Of a stretch of 9,859 nt of DNA, positions 1 to 6,709 are shown piece after piece. The notes under the pieces were generated by a model. That model was not told the origin of the DNA, made no database searches, and was given only the letters and a program-made list of their open reading frames with translations. Each line of letters begins with the position of its first letter. The stretch's first letter is position 1. The stretch is taken from NCBI GenBank assembly GCA_023386115.1, contig JAEWKL010000568.1, positions 1 through 9,859 on the forward strand, written 5' to 3'. The translations under genes and the position numbers were made by a program. This DNA is from Pseudomonadota bacterium (GTDB taxonomy: Bacteria > Pseudomonadota > Alphaproteobacteria > Rhizobiales > Beijerinckiaceae).

Positions 1-1321
1 CGGAGCCGACTTCCTTGGCGACGCGGGTGACCTCGGAGGCGAAGGAGTTGAGCTGATCCACCATGGTGTTGATGGTGTTCTTCAGCTCCAGGATCTCGCC
101 CTTGACGTCGACGGTGATCTTCTTCGAAAGGTCGCCGTTGGCCACCGCCGTGGTGACGTCGGCGATGTTGCGCACCTGACCGGTGAGGTTCGCCGCCATC
201 AGGTTCACGTTGTTGGTGAGGTCGGCCCAGGTGCCGCCGACGCCCTCGACCTGCGCCTGTCCGCCGAGCTTTCCTTCCGTGCCGACCTCGCGGGCGACGC
301 GGGTGACCTCGGAGGCGAAGGAGTTGAGCTGATCCACCATCGTGTTGATGGTCAGCTTGAGGGCCAGGATCTCGCCCTTGACGTCGACGGTGATCTTCTT
401 CGACAGGTCGCCGCGGGCGACCGCGGTCGTGACCTCGGCGATGTTGCGGACCTGGCCGGTCAGGTTTTCGGCCATCATGTTGACGTTGTCGGTGAGGTCC
501 TTCCAGACGCCGCCGACGCCTTTCACCTGGGCCTGGCCGCCGAGCTTTCCTTCCGTGCCGACCTCCTTGGCGACGCGGGTGACCTCGGAGGCGAAGGAGT
601 TGAGCTGATCCACCATCGTGTTGATGGTGTTCTTCAGCTCCAGGATCTCGCCCTTGACGTCGACGGTGATCTTCTTCGAAAGGTCGCCGCGGGCCACCGC
701 CGTGGTGACGTCGGCGATGTTGCGCACCTGACCGGTGAGGTTCGCCGCCATCAGGTTCACGTTGTCGGTGAGATCCTTCCAGGTGCCGCCGACGCCGCGC
801 ACCTGCGCCTGGCCGCCGAGCTTGCCCTCCGAGCCGACCTCGCGGGCGACGCGCGTCACCTCGGAGGCGAAGGAGTTCAGCTGATCGACCATCGTGTTCA
901 CGACCTTGCCGATCCGCAGGAACTCGCCCCTGAGGGGGCGCCCCTCGATCTCGAGCTGCATGGTCTGGCCGAGATCGCCCTTGGCGACGGCGCCGATGAC
1001 GCGTGCGACCTCCGTGGTGGGCTGAACGAGATCGCCGATCATCGCGTTGACCGAATCGACGCATTCGACCCAGCCGCCCGTGGCGGCCGGAAGCTTGCCA
1101 CGTTCGCCGATCCTCCCATCCTTGCCGACCGTGCGGGCCACGCGATCGAGTTCGCGCGCGAGCCCCTGGTTCAGCTCGACGATGTCGTTGAAGGCCTCGG
1201 CGATCTCACCGTCGATGCCTGTCAGGTCGAGGGGCAAGCGGGTCGAGAAATCCCCCTTGCGGAAGGCGCGGAGGCTCTTGAGGAGAAGCTTCGGCTCGAG
1301 CTGCGAGGGGACGGGCGTCAT
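1..1321 (-). CDS. Multi-HAMP soluble sensor protein, probable hybrid histidine kinase (N-terminal part; gene runs off the left edge)
   Basis: The frame is open on the minus strand from an ATG at 1321 to the window edge (440 codons). It starts MTPVPSQLEPKLLLKSL and shows no signal peptide or membrane segment, so the product looks cytosolic. Almost all of it is tandem HAMP-type repeat. Each unit carries motifs such as NTMVDQLNSFASEVTRVA, GKLGGQAQV, TWKDLTDNVN, LTGQVRNIA and VARGDLSKKITVDVKGEIL. The first unit is divergent (DFSTRLPLDLTGIDGEI, then GWVECVDSVNAMIGDL); three units and a fragment follow with an exact 92-residue period. This layout is that of bacterial relatives of group III (Nik1/Os-1 type) hybrid histidine kinases, where poly-HAMP is followed by GAF/HisKA/HATPase and receiver domains. 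Those domains would lie outside the window, so the kinase call is inference. The 1321 start has an AGG about 9 nt upstream. An in-frame ATG at 1387 would add 22 basic residues with a poorer ribosome site. It is divergent from the c-di-GMP gene. Confidence 0.85.
   Translation of the reverse strand, partial: MTPVPSQLEPKLLLKSLRAFRKGDFSTRLPLDLTGIDGEIAEAFNDIVELNQGLARELDRVARTVGKDGRIGERGKLPAATGGWVECVDSVNAMIGDLVQPTTEVARVIGAVAKGDLGQTMQLEIEGRPLRGEFLRIGKVVNTMVDQLNSFASEVTRVAREVGSEGKLGGQAQVRGVGGTWKDLTDNVNLMAANLTGQVRNIADVTTAVARGDLSKKITVDVKGEILELKNTINTMVDQLNSFASEVTRVAKEVGTEGKLGGQAQVKGVGGVWKDLTDNVNMMAENLTGQVRNIAEVTTAVARGDLSKKITVDVKGEILALKLTINTMVDQLNSFASEVTRVAREVGTEGKLGGQAQVEGVGGTWADLTNNVNLMAANLTGQVRNIADVTTAVANGDLSKKITVDVKGEILELKNTINTMVDQLNSFASEVTRVAKEVGS
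21..848 (-). repeat. Three in-frame 276-bp tandem repeats (HAMP units)
   Basis: The anchor sequence acgcgggtga recurs at 21, 297 and 573, with a variant at 849, always exactly 276 bp apart (92 codons). The units are 21-296, 297-572 and 573-848. The first and third differ at only about 16 of 276 positions by hand count, while the middle unit differs more (LALKLTINT, MMAENL and codon changes such as tcgacagg for tcgaaagg). The fourth unit toward the gene start is longer (849 to about 1139, 291 bp) and much more divergent. Confidence 0.9.
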
Positions 1322-1516
1322 ACGGATAGACCTGCGGACGACAACAAGCCTGCCACGCCGGTGGGCAATCCAGCCAGCGCCCGTCATCGACACCCGACGG
1401 GGCGCTGATTGTCGGTCCTCCGACGGGCAGCGACCCGTGCTGGTAAGGCGGCGTACCGCGATACGCAAGCTCACCTGAGGGTAATGAGTGGTAATGGCGC
1501 CGCGCCGATTCTAGAC

Positions 1517-1553
1517 TTGAAAAGCGAATTTCGCATCTCGTGCAGCTTTTCGA
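1517..1553. promoter_or_regulatory. Candidate stem-loop in the leader of the multi-HAMP gene
   Basis: TTGAAAAGC at 1517-1525 pairs with GCTTTTCGA at 1545-1553, nine pairs including one G-T wobble, with a 19-nt loop. Inside lies a small dyad, GCGAA-T-TTCGC (1524-1534), which would be an alternative fold. It sits about 200 nt upstream of the HAMP gene start. There is no evidence for function beyond the symmetry. Confidence 0.25.
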
Positions 1554-1620
1554 AGATTTCTATTCTGCAATCAGGAGTGGGCGCATGGTCGGATTCTTCG
1601 AGCATCAGATGACGCTACGT

Positions 1621-1700
1621 AGCAAGATGTTTTTAATCATGTTTTATGATAATTTATAACATAAATACAAATTTAGGCGATAAAACAATTAAATAGCATC
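1621..1700. promoter_or_regulatory. AT-rich island in the divergent intergenic region
   Basis: Only 17 of these 80 bases are G or C (21 percent), whereas the flanking genes are clearly GC-rich. It contains small inverted repeats (ATCAT/ATGAT at 1636-1650, TTATG/CATAA nearby) and A/T tracts. Such islands between divergent genes commonly hold promoters and binding sites for nucleoid proteins such as IHF or H-NS-like silencers. That role is inference here, and no specific site can be assigned. Confidence 0.4.
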
Positions 1701-1797
1701 CGAATACTGGTTCGTAGCAACAAAGCGTAGGGATATCTTACCCAAGATGGAGGTAACTGCAATCGTCAGTGGAAGACCCGATTCGTCATGCCGTTCG

Positions 1798-1817
1798 AGG
1801 CGCCTCACGAGGTGCCT
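1798..1817. promoter_or_regulatory. Near-perfect 20-bp dyad, possible operator or hairpin
   Basis: The 20 bases pair end to end as AGGCGCCTC with GAGGTGCCT around a 2-base centre. All nine outer pairs match, with one G-T wobble. The centre is too tight for a full hairpin, so a shorter stem with a 6-nt loop, or a protein-binding operator, is more likely. It lies about 390 nt upstream of the GGDEF-EAL start. Confidence 0.3.
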
Positions 1818-2006
1818 GGCAGTCTCTCTGACGCAAGTCCGGCGCGGGGAGCCAGCATGTCCCTCACGTGTTCGGGTGAGCGGCAGGCATTCCCTCGACA
1901 TTCGCAACGCTCACTGCTCGTCCAACCGTCACGCTGACAATGCGTTAGGGCCCGGACCCCGACGGGCGGCGACATCCTCGGCACCGCCCTGTCTCCGGAA
2001 CCACGG

Positions 2007-2020
2007 CTTGAGGGCTCAAG
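2007..2020. promoter_or_regulatory. Perfect dyad CTTGAG-GG-CTCAAG, possible operator
   Basis: Two 6-bp arms are perfectly symmetric around two bases, and AATTTT follows. The arms are too close for a stable hairpin, which favours a dimeric regulator site. It lies about 185 nt upstream of the chosen start of the GGDEF-EAL gene, a plausible position for an operator of the light/c-di-GMP operon. The regulator is unknown. Confidence 0.3.
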
Positions 2021-2203
2021 AATTTTGGCCGTGCTTCCAATTGCACTTCTAGCTTGTAATCGATGCGACAATGCGTCTCAAGCACTGATGAGGCGCCGAT
2101 CAGCAAGCGCATACAAGTTGTTAATTTCTTTTCTCACATCAATTGTTTCCCGCGCTCATGCTCAACGAGCAGTTTTGGTGCTGCCTTATACGGTGAATGC
2201 AAG

Positions 2204-3934
2204 ATGTCGGCGGACGCAAAGCTACTCCGGTCAACGAGAGATATTCTCGAGCACCGTCCTGCTGTCGATAGACCGTCCGGGTTTCATTCCGCAGCGCTCG
2301 CCCGATATCTGAACTCTGTCCGACAGGGCATCTTGTTCATTGACCGTCGGGGACGCTTGATCGTTGCCACCGCTTCAGCTCAGGCAACACTCCGCCACAT
2401 CGATCCGCATGTGCAGGAAATCGTGTCGGCACGGCAGCTGCTGCGTGTATTCCAAGGGAGTCGATCGTCCCGACGTGAAATGTTTCAACATCTGCGCATC
2501 ATGTTGAAGAGGTCATTGCGCACGATTTTCGAAGTCGCGCACTTGGATCGGACGATCCAGGTCGAGCTCTCTCCCGTTGCGGAGGAAGGCTGGGCGGTCA
2601 CGCTCGAGGATATCAGCGCTCGCAAGGCCAACGAAGCCCGCGCCGACGAGGTGGCGCGCCTCGATCCCCTCACCGGCCTTCCCAACCGCCTCCTCCTGCG
2701 CGAGCGCCTCACCGAGGCGTTGGCACGCCTGGAGCGAACGGGCGAGGCTTTCGCTCTTCTTCTGGTCGATCTCGACCGCTTCAAGCCCGTCAACGACACG
2801 CTCGGCCATCCGGTCGGGGACGCCCTGCTGGAAAAGGTCGCCGACCGCCTGCGCTCGACCGTGCGCCCGACCGATACGGTGGCTCGCGTCGGCGGCGACG
2901 AGTTCGTCATCCTTCAGAACGGTGTCCGTGAGGCCGCCGACACGCAGGCCCTGGCTCGCCGCCTCGTCGACCTGATCGGCCGGACCTACATGGTCGAGGG
3001 CCACCTCCTGACGATTGGAGCGAGCGTCGGCGCAGCCTTCGCCCCGGGAGATGGAACGGATTCGGACAAGCTCCTGAAAAACGCCGACCTCGCCCTGTAC
3101 CGAGCCAAGCTCGACGGGCGCGGCACCTATCGGTTCTTCGAGCCGGAGATGGATGCGCGCATGCAGGCGCGCCGCAAACTCGAGCTCGACATGCGTCAGG
3201 CGCTGGCGCGCCGGGAGTTCCAGCTGCACTACCAGCCGCAGATGCAACTCGAGAGCGATCGGATTACGGGCTGCGAGGCGTTGATCCGCTGGCGTCATCC
3301 CGAGCGGGGCATGATATCGCCACTCGACTTCATCCCGCTCGCCGAGGAGATCGGGCTCATCGTCCCCATCGGTGAATGGGTCATTCGCCAAGCCTGCCGC
3401 GATGCCATGACGTGGCCGGCCCACATGTCCGTGGCCGTCAACGTCTCGCCCGCGCAGTTCAAGAGCGACCGCCTCGTCGAAATGATCATCTCGGCGCTGG
3501 CGACTTCGGGATTGCCCGCCCGGCGATTGGAGGTGGAGATCACCGAGGGCGTGCTGCTGCAACAGAATGAGAAGACCCTCCAGACCTTGCACCGGCTCCG
3601 GGAGCTGGGAGTGCGGGTCTCGATGGACGATTTCGGCACCGGCTATTCGTCGCTCAGCTACCTGCAATCCTTCCCCTTCGACAAGATCAAGATCGACAGA
3701 TCGTTCGTCAAGGATCTGGCAACCAAGCCGGACGGTGAAGCGATCATCCGCGCCGTCGCGGGCCTTGGCAAGAGCCTGGGTATGACAACGGTCGCCGAGG
3801 GCGTCGAGACTCCGGAGCAACTCCAGAGAATTCGGCTGGAGGGATGCACGGATGTTCAGGGCTATCTGATCAGCAAGCCCGTCACCGCCGATGATCTTGC
3901 GGCATTCCTGGCAGCATACCCTCTCCGGAAATAA
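2204..3934 (+). CDS. PAS-GGDEF-EAL cyclic-di-GMP synthase/phosphodiesterase
   Basis: Predicted to make and degrade the second messenger cyclic di-GMP. Numbered from the chosen ATG (576 aa): a PAS-like sensor at about 35-137 (GILFIDRRGRLIV to VTLEDISARK); a GGDEF domain with metal-site D189 in LLVDLDRF, intact GGDEF at 230-234, and an RxxD inhibitory site R221-D224 exactly five residues before it; an EAL domain with E358-A-L, N413, E445-I-T-E448, D475-D476 in DDFGTGYSSL, K496 and E532. All usual catalytic residues of both halves are present, so it may be bifunctional, with the PAS or a partner setting the balance. No membrane segment is seen. The frame is open from an ATG at 2063, but 2063-2203 has AT-rich non-coding character, and the 2204 start is preceded by GGTGA about 7 nt upstream. 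The start is the least certain point. The BLUF gene follows after 27 nt. Confidence 0.92.
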   Translation: MSADAKLLRSTRDILEHRPAVDRPSGFHSAALARYLNSVRQGILFIDRRGRLIVATASAQATLRHIDPHVQEIVSARQLLRVFQGSRSSRREMFQHLRIMLKRSLRTIFEVAHLDRTIQVELSPVAEEGWAVTLEDISARKANEARADEVARLDPLTGLPNRLLLRERLTEALARLERTGEAFALLLVDLDRFKPVNDTLGHPVGDALLEKVADRLRSTVRPTDTVARVGGDEFVILQNGVREAADTQALARRLVDLIGRTYMVEGHLLTIGASVGAAFAPGDGTDSDKLLKNADLALYRAKLDGRGTYRFFEPEMDARMQARRKLELDMRQALARREFQLHYQPQMQLESDRITGCEALIRWRHPERGMISPLDFIPLAEEIGLIVPIGEWVIRQACRDAMTWPAHMSVAVNVSPAQFKSDRLVEMIISALATSGLPARRLEVEITEGVLLQQNEKTLQTLHRLRELGVRVSMDDFGTGYSSLSYLQSFPFDKIKIDRSFVKDLATKPDGEAIIRAVAGLGKSLGMTTVAEGVETPEQLQRIRLEGCTDVQGYLISKPVTADDLAAFLAAYPLRK

Positions 3935-3961
3935 CCTCGGCGTACAACTGTTGGATATCCC

Positions 3962-4906
3962 ATGACCGATCTGTATCGCCTCGTTTATGCCAGCAAGAAT
4001 TTGCTGCAGGGCACGGAGCACGACATTGCGACGGAGATCCACCAGATCCTGGAGGTGTCGCAGCGCAATAATGTCAAAATCGGCGTGACCGGCGCGCTGA
4101 TGTTCAACGCGGGATCGTTCGCGCAGGTGCTCGAAGGCCCACGGGACGGGGTCGAGGCGACCTTCGAGCGGATCCAGCGCGATCTTCGCCATAGCGACGT
4201 GACGGTCCTGCAATGCGTGCCGGTCGAGAGCCGCGGCTTCGAGAACTGGTCGATGGCCTTCGTCGGGCAGTCGTCACGCGGGCGAACGCAATTCAGCAGC
4301 CTCGCTGCCGAAAGCGGCTTCGATCTCTCGCGCATGAGTGGCGACAGCGTCTTTGCGATGCTGCACGGGCTGGTGCTGGAGGAGGAGAGCTTATCCCCCA
4401 CCGTCGCCGGGACCTCGTCATCGCTGCCTGTCAGGGAATCCGGTCCGTCCACGCTCGATGTCGAGCAGGTGCGCGCGGAAATGGCGCAGCTCCGGCAGAT
4501 GACGACGTCGGTTCACACAGGTGCTGCGAGCCATGTCCAGGGGAGCGCTTCGGATGGCACCGTTGTCGTCGCGCCTCCTGGCAGGAGGGGTGTCGAGCGT
4601 TCGTCGGATCTGGAAATCGATGCGGCTGCCGCCGTACTGAAGGCGTCGCTGGCGAGCGAGCGACAACGCACGACTGAGCTACGCGGCGAAATCGATGAGC
4701 TTCGCATCGCTCTGGCACTCAGCCATGATCAGCTGGATGCGATGCGGGCAGAAAGGAACCTCTGGGCAGGCCGCGCGGCTCTGCTGGCGAAGGCATTGGC
4801 TGGCGAGGCTTTGGACCTCAGTGAGGCAGACCTTCGGTCGCATCAATCGGCAACCCACCCCAAAGAAGAAGGACACGCGGCAAAACGCAGGAATTCGGCA
4901 GCCTGA
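3962..4906 (+). CDS. BLUF blue-light photoreceptor with coiled-coil C-terminal extension
   Basis: Residues 1-100 are a BLUF domain, a flavin (FAD)-binding blue-light sensor. The signature residues are all visible: Y9 (RLVYAS), N37 (RNNVKIGVTG), Q55 (FAQVLEGP), W96 and M98 (NWSMAF). The N37-to-Q55 and Q55-to-W96 spacings (18 and 41) equal those of AppA (N45, Q63, W104). RDLRH is also BLUF-typical. The 314-residue protein then continues about 210 residues beyond the domain: a serine/glycine-rich, probably flexible stretch, a helical heptad-like region at about 214-275 (LASERQRTTELRGEIDELRI), and a charged tail. No catalytic domain is recognised, so it must signal through a partner. GGA stands about 6 nt before the ATG. 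The tight 27-nt gap after the GGDEF-EAL gene suggests one transcript and a functional pair; BLUF-EAL fusions such as BlrP1 are the known precedent. The downstream partner is inference. Confidence 0.93.
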   Translation: MTDLYRLVYASKNLLQGTEHDIATEIHQILEVSQRNNVKIGVTGALMFNAGSFAQVLEGPRDGVEATFERIQRDLRHSDVTVLQCVPVESRGFENWSMAFVGQSSRGRTQFSSLAAESGFDLSRMSGDSVFAMLHGLVLEEESLSPTVAGTSSSLPVRESGPSTLDVEQVRAEMAQLRQMTTSVHTGAASHVQGSASDGTVVVAPPGRRGVERSSDLEIDAAAAVLKASLASERQRTTELRGEIDELRIALALSHDQLDAMRAERNLWAGRAALLAKALAGEALDLSEADLRSHQSATHPKEEGHAAKRRNSAA

Positions 4907-4923
4907 CCAGGAGTGATCCCGTG

Positions 4924-4952
4924 CGGCATGACGGCTGATTCGGCTCATGCCG
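4924..4952 (+). terminator. Candidate hairpin downstream of the BLUF gene
   Basis: CGGCATGA (4924-4931) pairs perfectly with TCATGCCG (4945-4952) across a 13-nt loop, starting 17 nt after the BLUF stop. The position suits the 3' end of the c-di-GMP/BLUF transcript. No T-run follows, so it is not a canonical intrinsic terminator; it may act with Rho or stabilise the 3' end. Confidence 0.35.
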
Positions 4953-5059
4953 GCGGCCATCTGGATTGTGGTCGTGCGGTGCCGCCGCGCCGATGGTGGG
5001 TGTCATTCCCTCGCGCCCTGGCGCCGACGCTCGGTGCGGGCGGCGTCTCTCGCAGATCA

Positions 5060-5105
5060 TGAGGCGCGGACCCCTCGGCGATGCGCCGCGCCTGGCCGCG
5101 CCTCA
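5060..5105. repeat. Perfect 10-bp inverted repeat, 26-nt spacer
   Basis: TGAGGCGCGG at 5060-5069 is the exact reverse complement of CCGCGCCTCA at 5096-5105. It lies about 125 nt upstream of the start of the beta-helix gene and could be a leader hairpin or a regulator site. In such GC-rich DNA a 10-bp match at short range is notable but may be chance. Confidence 0.35.
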
Positions 5106-5230
5106 GCTGGCAATGTGCGGGTCTCGGCGTGGGGTTTCGCCGAATGTCTGCCGCGTCGTTCCGTCCTGCGTCAGCCGTTCTGGCATCGCCGATCAGCATT
5201 CCCCGTCATCGAACGATCAGGCTCCTGACG

Positions 5231-6709
5231 ATGTCCCACTGGCCGCAATTGCCCCTCGGCGCCCTGATCGTGACGCTGCTCGCGCTAGGGCACGCCTCCG
5301 CCTTCGAGCCGCCCGGCCGTGATCCGCGCGAGGCCGCAACTGACGTCGGCAGCCGGGCTCCCGAGCCTTCGACCGACGCGGTGGACGCGATGGCGTTCAT
5401 TCCGCAGGCCCTCCGGGCCGGCGTACGCGACCGGACCGGCACGACCGACCTGGCGCCGTATCTGCGCGCCGCCTTCGCCACCGGGCGGACCGTGCGGTTC
5501 CCGGCCGGCCGCTATCCGGTCTGCGACGGCCTCACGCTCGCTTCCGGCCAGCGGACGGTAGGGGAGGGGGTGACGGCTTCGGTGCTCTGGGTTGGGCCTT
5601 GCTTCAATCCCGCGGCGCCGGCGGTCGTGGCGGTTGCGGCCGGCGATTCGTCGGGCTGGGACGGGATCGGGATCGCCTTCGACCAGTCGGCCGCGACGAG
5701 CCGGGCGACGCTCCGGCGCTACCCGTGGGCGCTCGACATCCGTGCTGCCACCCGCGTCAAGATCGGCAGCCTCCGCATTTCGGCTGCGTATGACGGGATC
5801 CGCTGCGACGGCAATTGCGGTGGCCTCGCAGCAGGGCTGCTCGAAATCGGAGCCTTCAACCGGGGGCTGCTCCTCGACGGCCCGCAGGACTTCACCCATA
5901 TCGGCGTGCTCCATGCCTGGCCGTTCGACTTCGCCGCCTCGCCGGCCTTGATGGCGGTCTACCGCGACGGGGCGACGGTGGCGGCGGAGTTCGGCCGCGT
6001 CGACGGGCTCGACATCCGCAGCCTCGACACCTTCGGCGCGGCCATCCTCGGCAACCGGAACGGCAAGAGCGGCGCGGCGCGCCAGATCGGGATGATGCAG
6101 CTCGACGGCGACGGCGCCACGTTCTCGAATGCCGCCGGCGACTGGCAGATCGGACTGCTGTCGAGCACCAAGTCCGGCCACCCGACCATCCCCGCCATCG
6201 CCTCGGCGGGCGGGACGGTGCTGATCAACTCGGCGCGGCTCTGGGGCGCCACCCGTGCGCCCTACCTGTCGGTGACCGGCGGCAGCCTGGCCGTGTCCGG
6301 CGGCGCGTTCGAGCAGGCGGCCGACCAGCCGGCGGCGGAGGTCGCCGGCGGCACCCTCGTCGTCACCGGCACGGTGCTCAAGCCGCTCGTCGGCTCCGCC
6401 GGCCCGGCGCGCAGCCGGCCCTTCCTCGCGCAAGGCGGCGAGGGCATCCTGATCGCGACCAACAACGCCGCCCTGCTGCCGGCCTCCGGGGGAGGCGGCC
6501 CGCTCATCGGCATCGGGACGGATCATCCCCGCAACACCGTCACCGGCAACGTCATGGCGGGCTGGGGCATCGCGCTGCCGCCGGGCGCCGGGCGCGGATC
6601 CTACGGCGACAATGTCGCGCCGGCACAAGAGAGTGTGTCGGGCATCGCGGTCGGGCGCGCAGCCTCGCGGCCGCCCCGTCCATCCAGGACGGGCAATCCG
6701 TCACCGTGA
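5231..6709 (+). CDS. Exported pectate-lyase-like right-handed beta-helix protein
   Basis: The protein has 492 residues from the ATG at 5231. The start MSHWPQLPLGALIVTLLALGHASA is a clear Sec signal peptide, probably cut after ASA. An AGG lies about 9 nt before this ATG. The earlier in-frame ATG at 5081 would put 50 arginine-rich residues before the signal and is disfavoured. At about 72-115 the pattern DRTGTTDLAPYLRAAF, TVRFPAGRYPV, LTLASGQRTVGEG matches the start of the pectate-lyase-3 / GH28-related fold (D-x-TD-ai-xA, fPaGtY, GeG) seen in polysaccharide lyases, epimerases and phage tailspikes. The rest is rich in short beta-strand turns (ATRVKIGSLRISAAYDGI, GGTVLINSARLWG, GGTLVVTGTVLKP), as in a beta-helix. 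I see no clear catalytic motif, so substrate and activity are unknown; it could be a polysaccharide-binding or lyase protein of the periplasm or surface. It appears monocistronic. Confidence 0.78.
   Translation: MSHWPQLPLGALIVTLLALGHASAFEPPGRDPREAATDVGSRAPEPSTDAVDAMAFIPQALRAGVRDRTGTTDLAPYLRAAFATGRTVRFPAGRYPVCDGLTLASGQRTVGEGVTASVLWVGPCFNPAAPAVVAVAAGDSSGWDGIGIAFDQSAATSRATLRRYPWALDIRAATRVKIGSLRISAAYDGIRCDGNCGGLAAGLLEIGAFNRGLLLDGPQDFTHIGVLHAWPFDFAASPALMAVYRDGATVAAEFGRVDGLDIRSLDTFGAAILGNRNGKSGAARQIGMMQLDGDGATFSNAAGDWQIGLLSSTKSGHPTIPAIASAGGTVLINSARLWGATRAPYLSVTGGSLAVSGGAFEQAADQPAAEVAGGTLVVTGTVLKPLVGSAGPARSRPFLAQGGEGILIATNNAALLPASGGGGPLIGIGTDHPRNTVTGNVMAGWGIALPPGAGRGSYGDNVAPAQESVSGIAVGRAASRPPRPSRTGNPSP

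Larger units (their letters stand above)
1322..2203. other. Long divergent intergenic region, no gene seen
   Basis: This 882-nt region separates the divergent multi-HAMP gene and the GGDEF-EAL gene. The short open frames in it (67 to 101 codons) lack recognisable motifs, have arginine/serine-rich composition typical of chance frames in GC-rich DNA, and overlap each other on both strands. What it does contain is an AT-rich island (about 1621-1700), a stem-forming pair near 1517-1553, and dyads at 1798-1817 and 2007-2020. Promoters for both flanking genes should lie here. I could not pick convincing -35/-10 pairs. No tRNA-like T-loop or cloverleaf was found. Confidence 0.6.
4907..5230. other. 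Intergenic region after the BLUF gene with two inverted repeats
   Basis: Between the BLUF stop and the exported beta-helix gene there are 324 nt of GC-rich sequence. Overlapping open frames cross it in several phases, but none has a recognisable motif. An upstream extension of the next gene (to an ATG at 5081) is possible but would bury its signal peptide. Two perfect inverted repeats (4924-4952 and 5060-5105) are the only structure seen. A promoter for the next gene should be here but is not evident. Confidence 0.5.

Noticed and set aside
342..608. 88-codon plus-strand frame inside the HAMP repeats
   Set aside because: It is the reverse complement of the repeated HAMP coding sequence, which is clearly coding on the minus strand.
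2063..2203. 47-residue N-terminal extension of the GGDEF-EAL protein
   Set aside because: The extension is AT-rich, lacks coding character and has a poor ribosome site. The ATG at 2204 with GGTGA upstream is preferred, though not proven.
2513..4213. 566-codon open frame on the minus strand across the GGDEF-EAL and BLUF genes
   Set aside because: It spans two real plus-strand genes and the gap between them and shows no motif; it is an antisense shadow due to third-position GC bias.
5081..5230. 50-residue N-terminal extension of the beta-helix protein
   Set aside because: It would place an arginine-rich segment before a well-formed signal peptide that starts at 5231.
5285..6628. 447-codon minus-strand frame and a 387-codon plus frame (5815-6978) overlapping the beta-helix gene
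   Set aside because: Both are dominated by Arg/Ala/Gly runs without motifs. The chosen frame has a signal peptide and a recognisable fold pattern.
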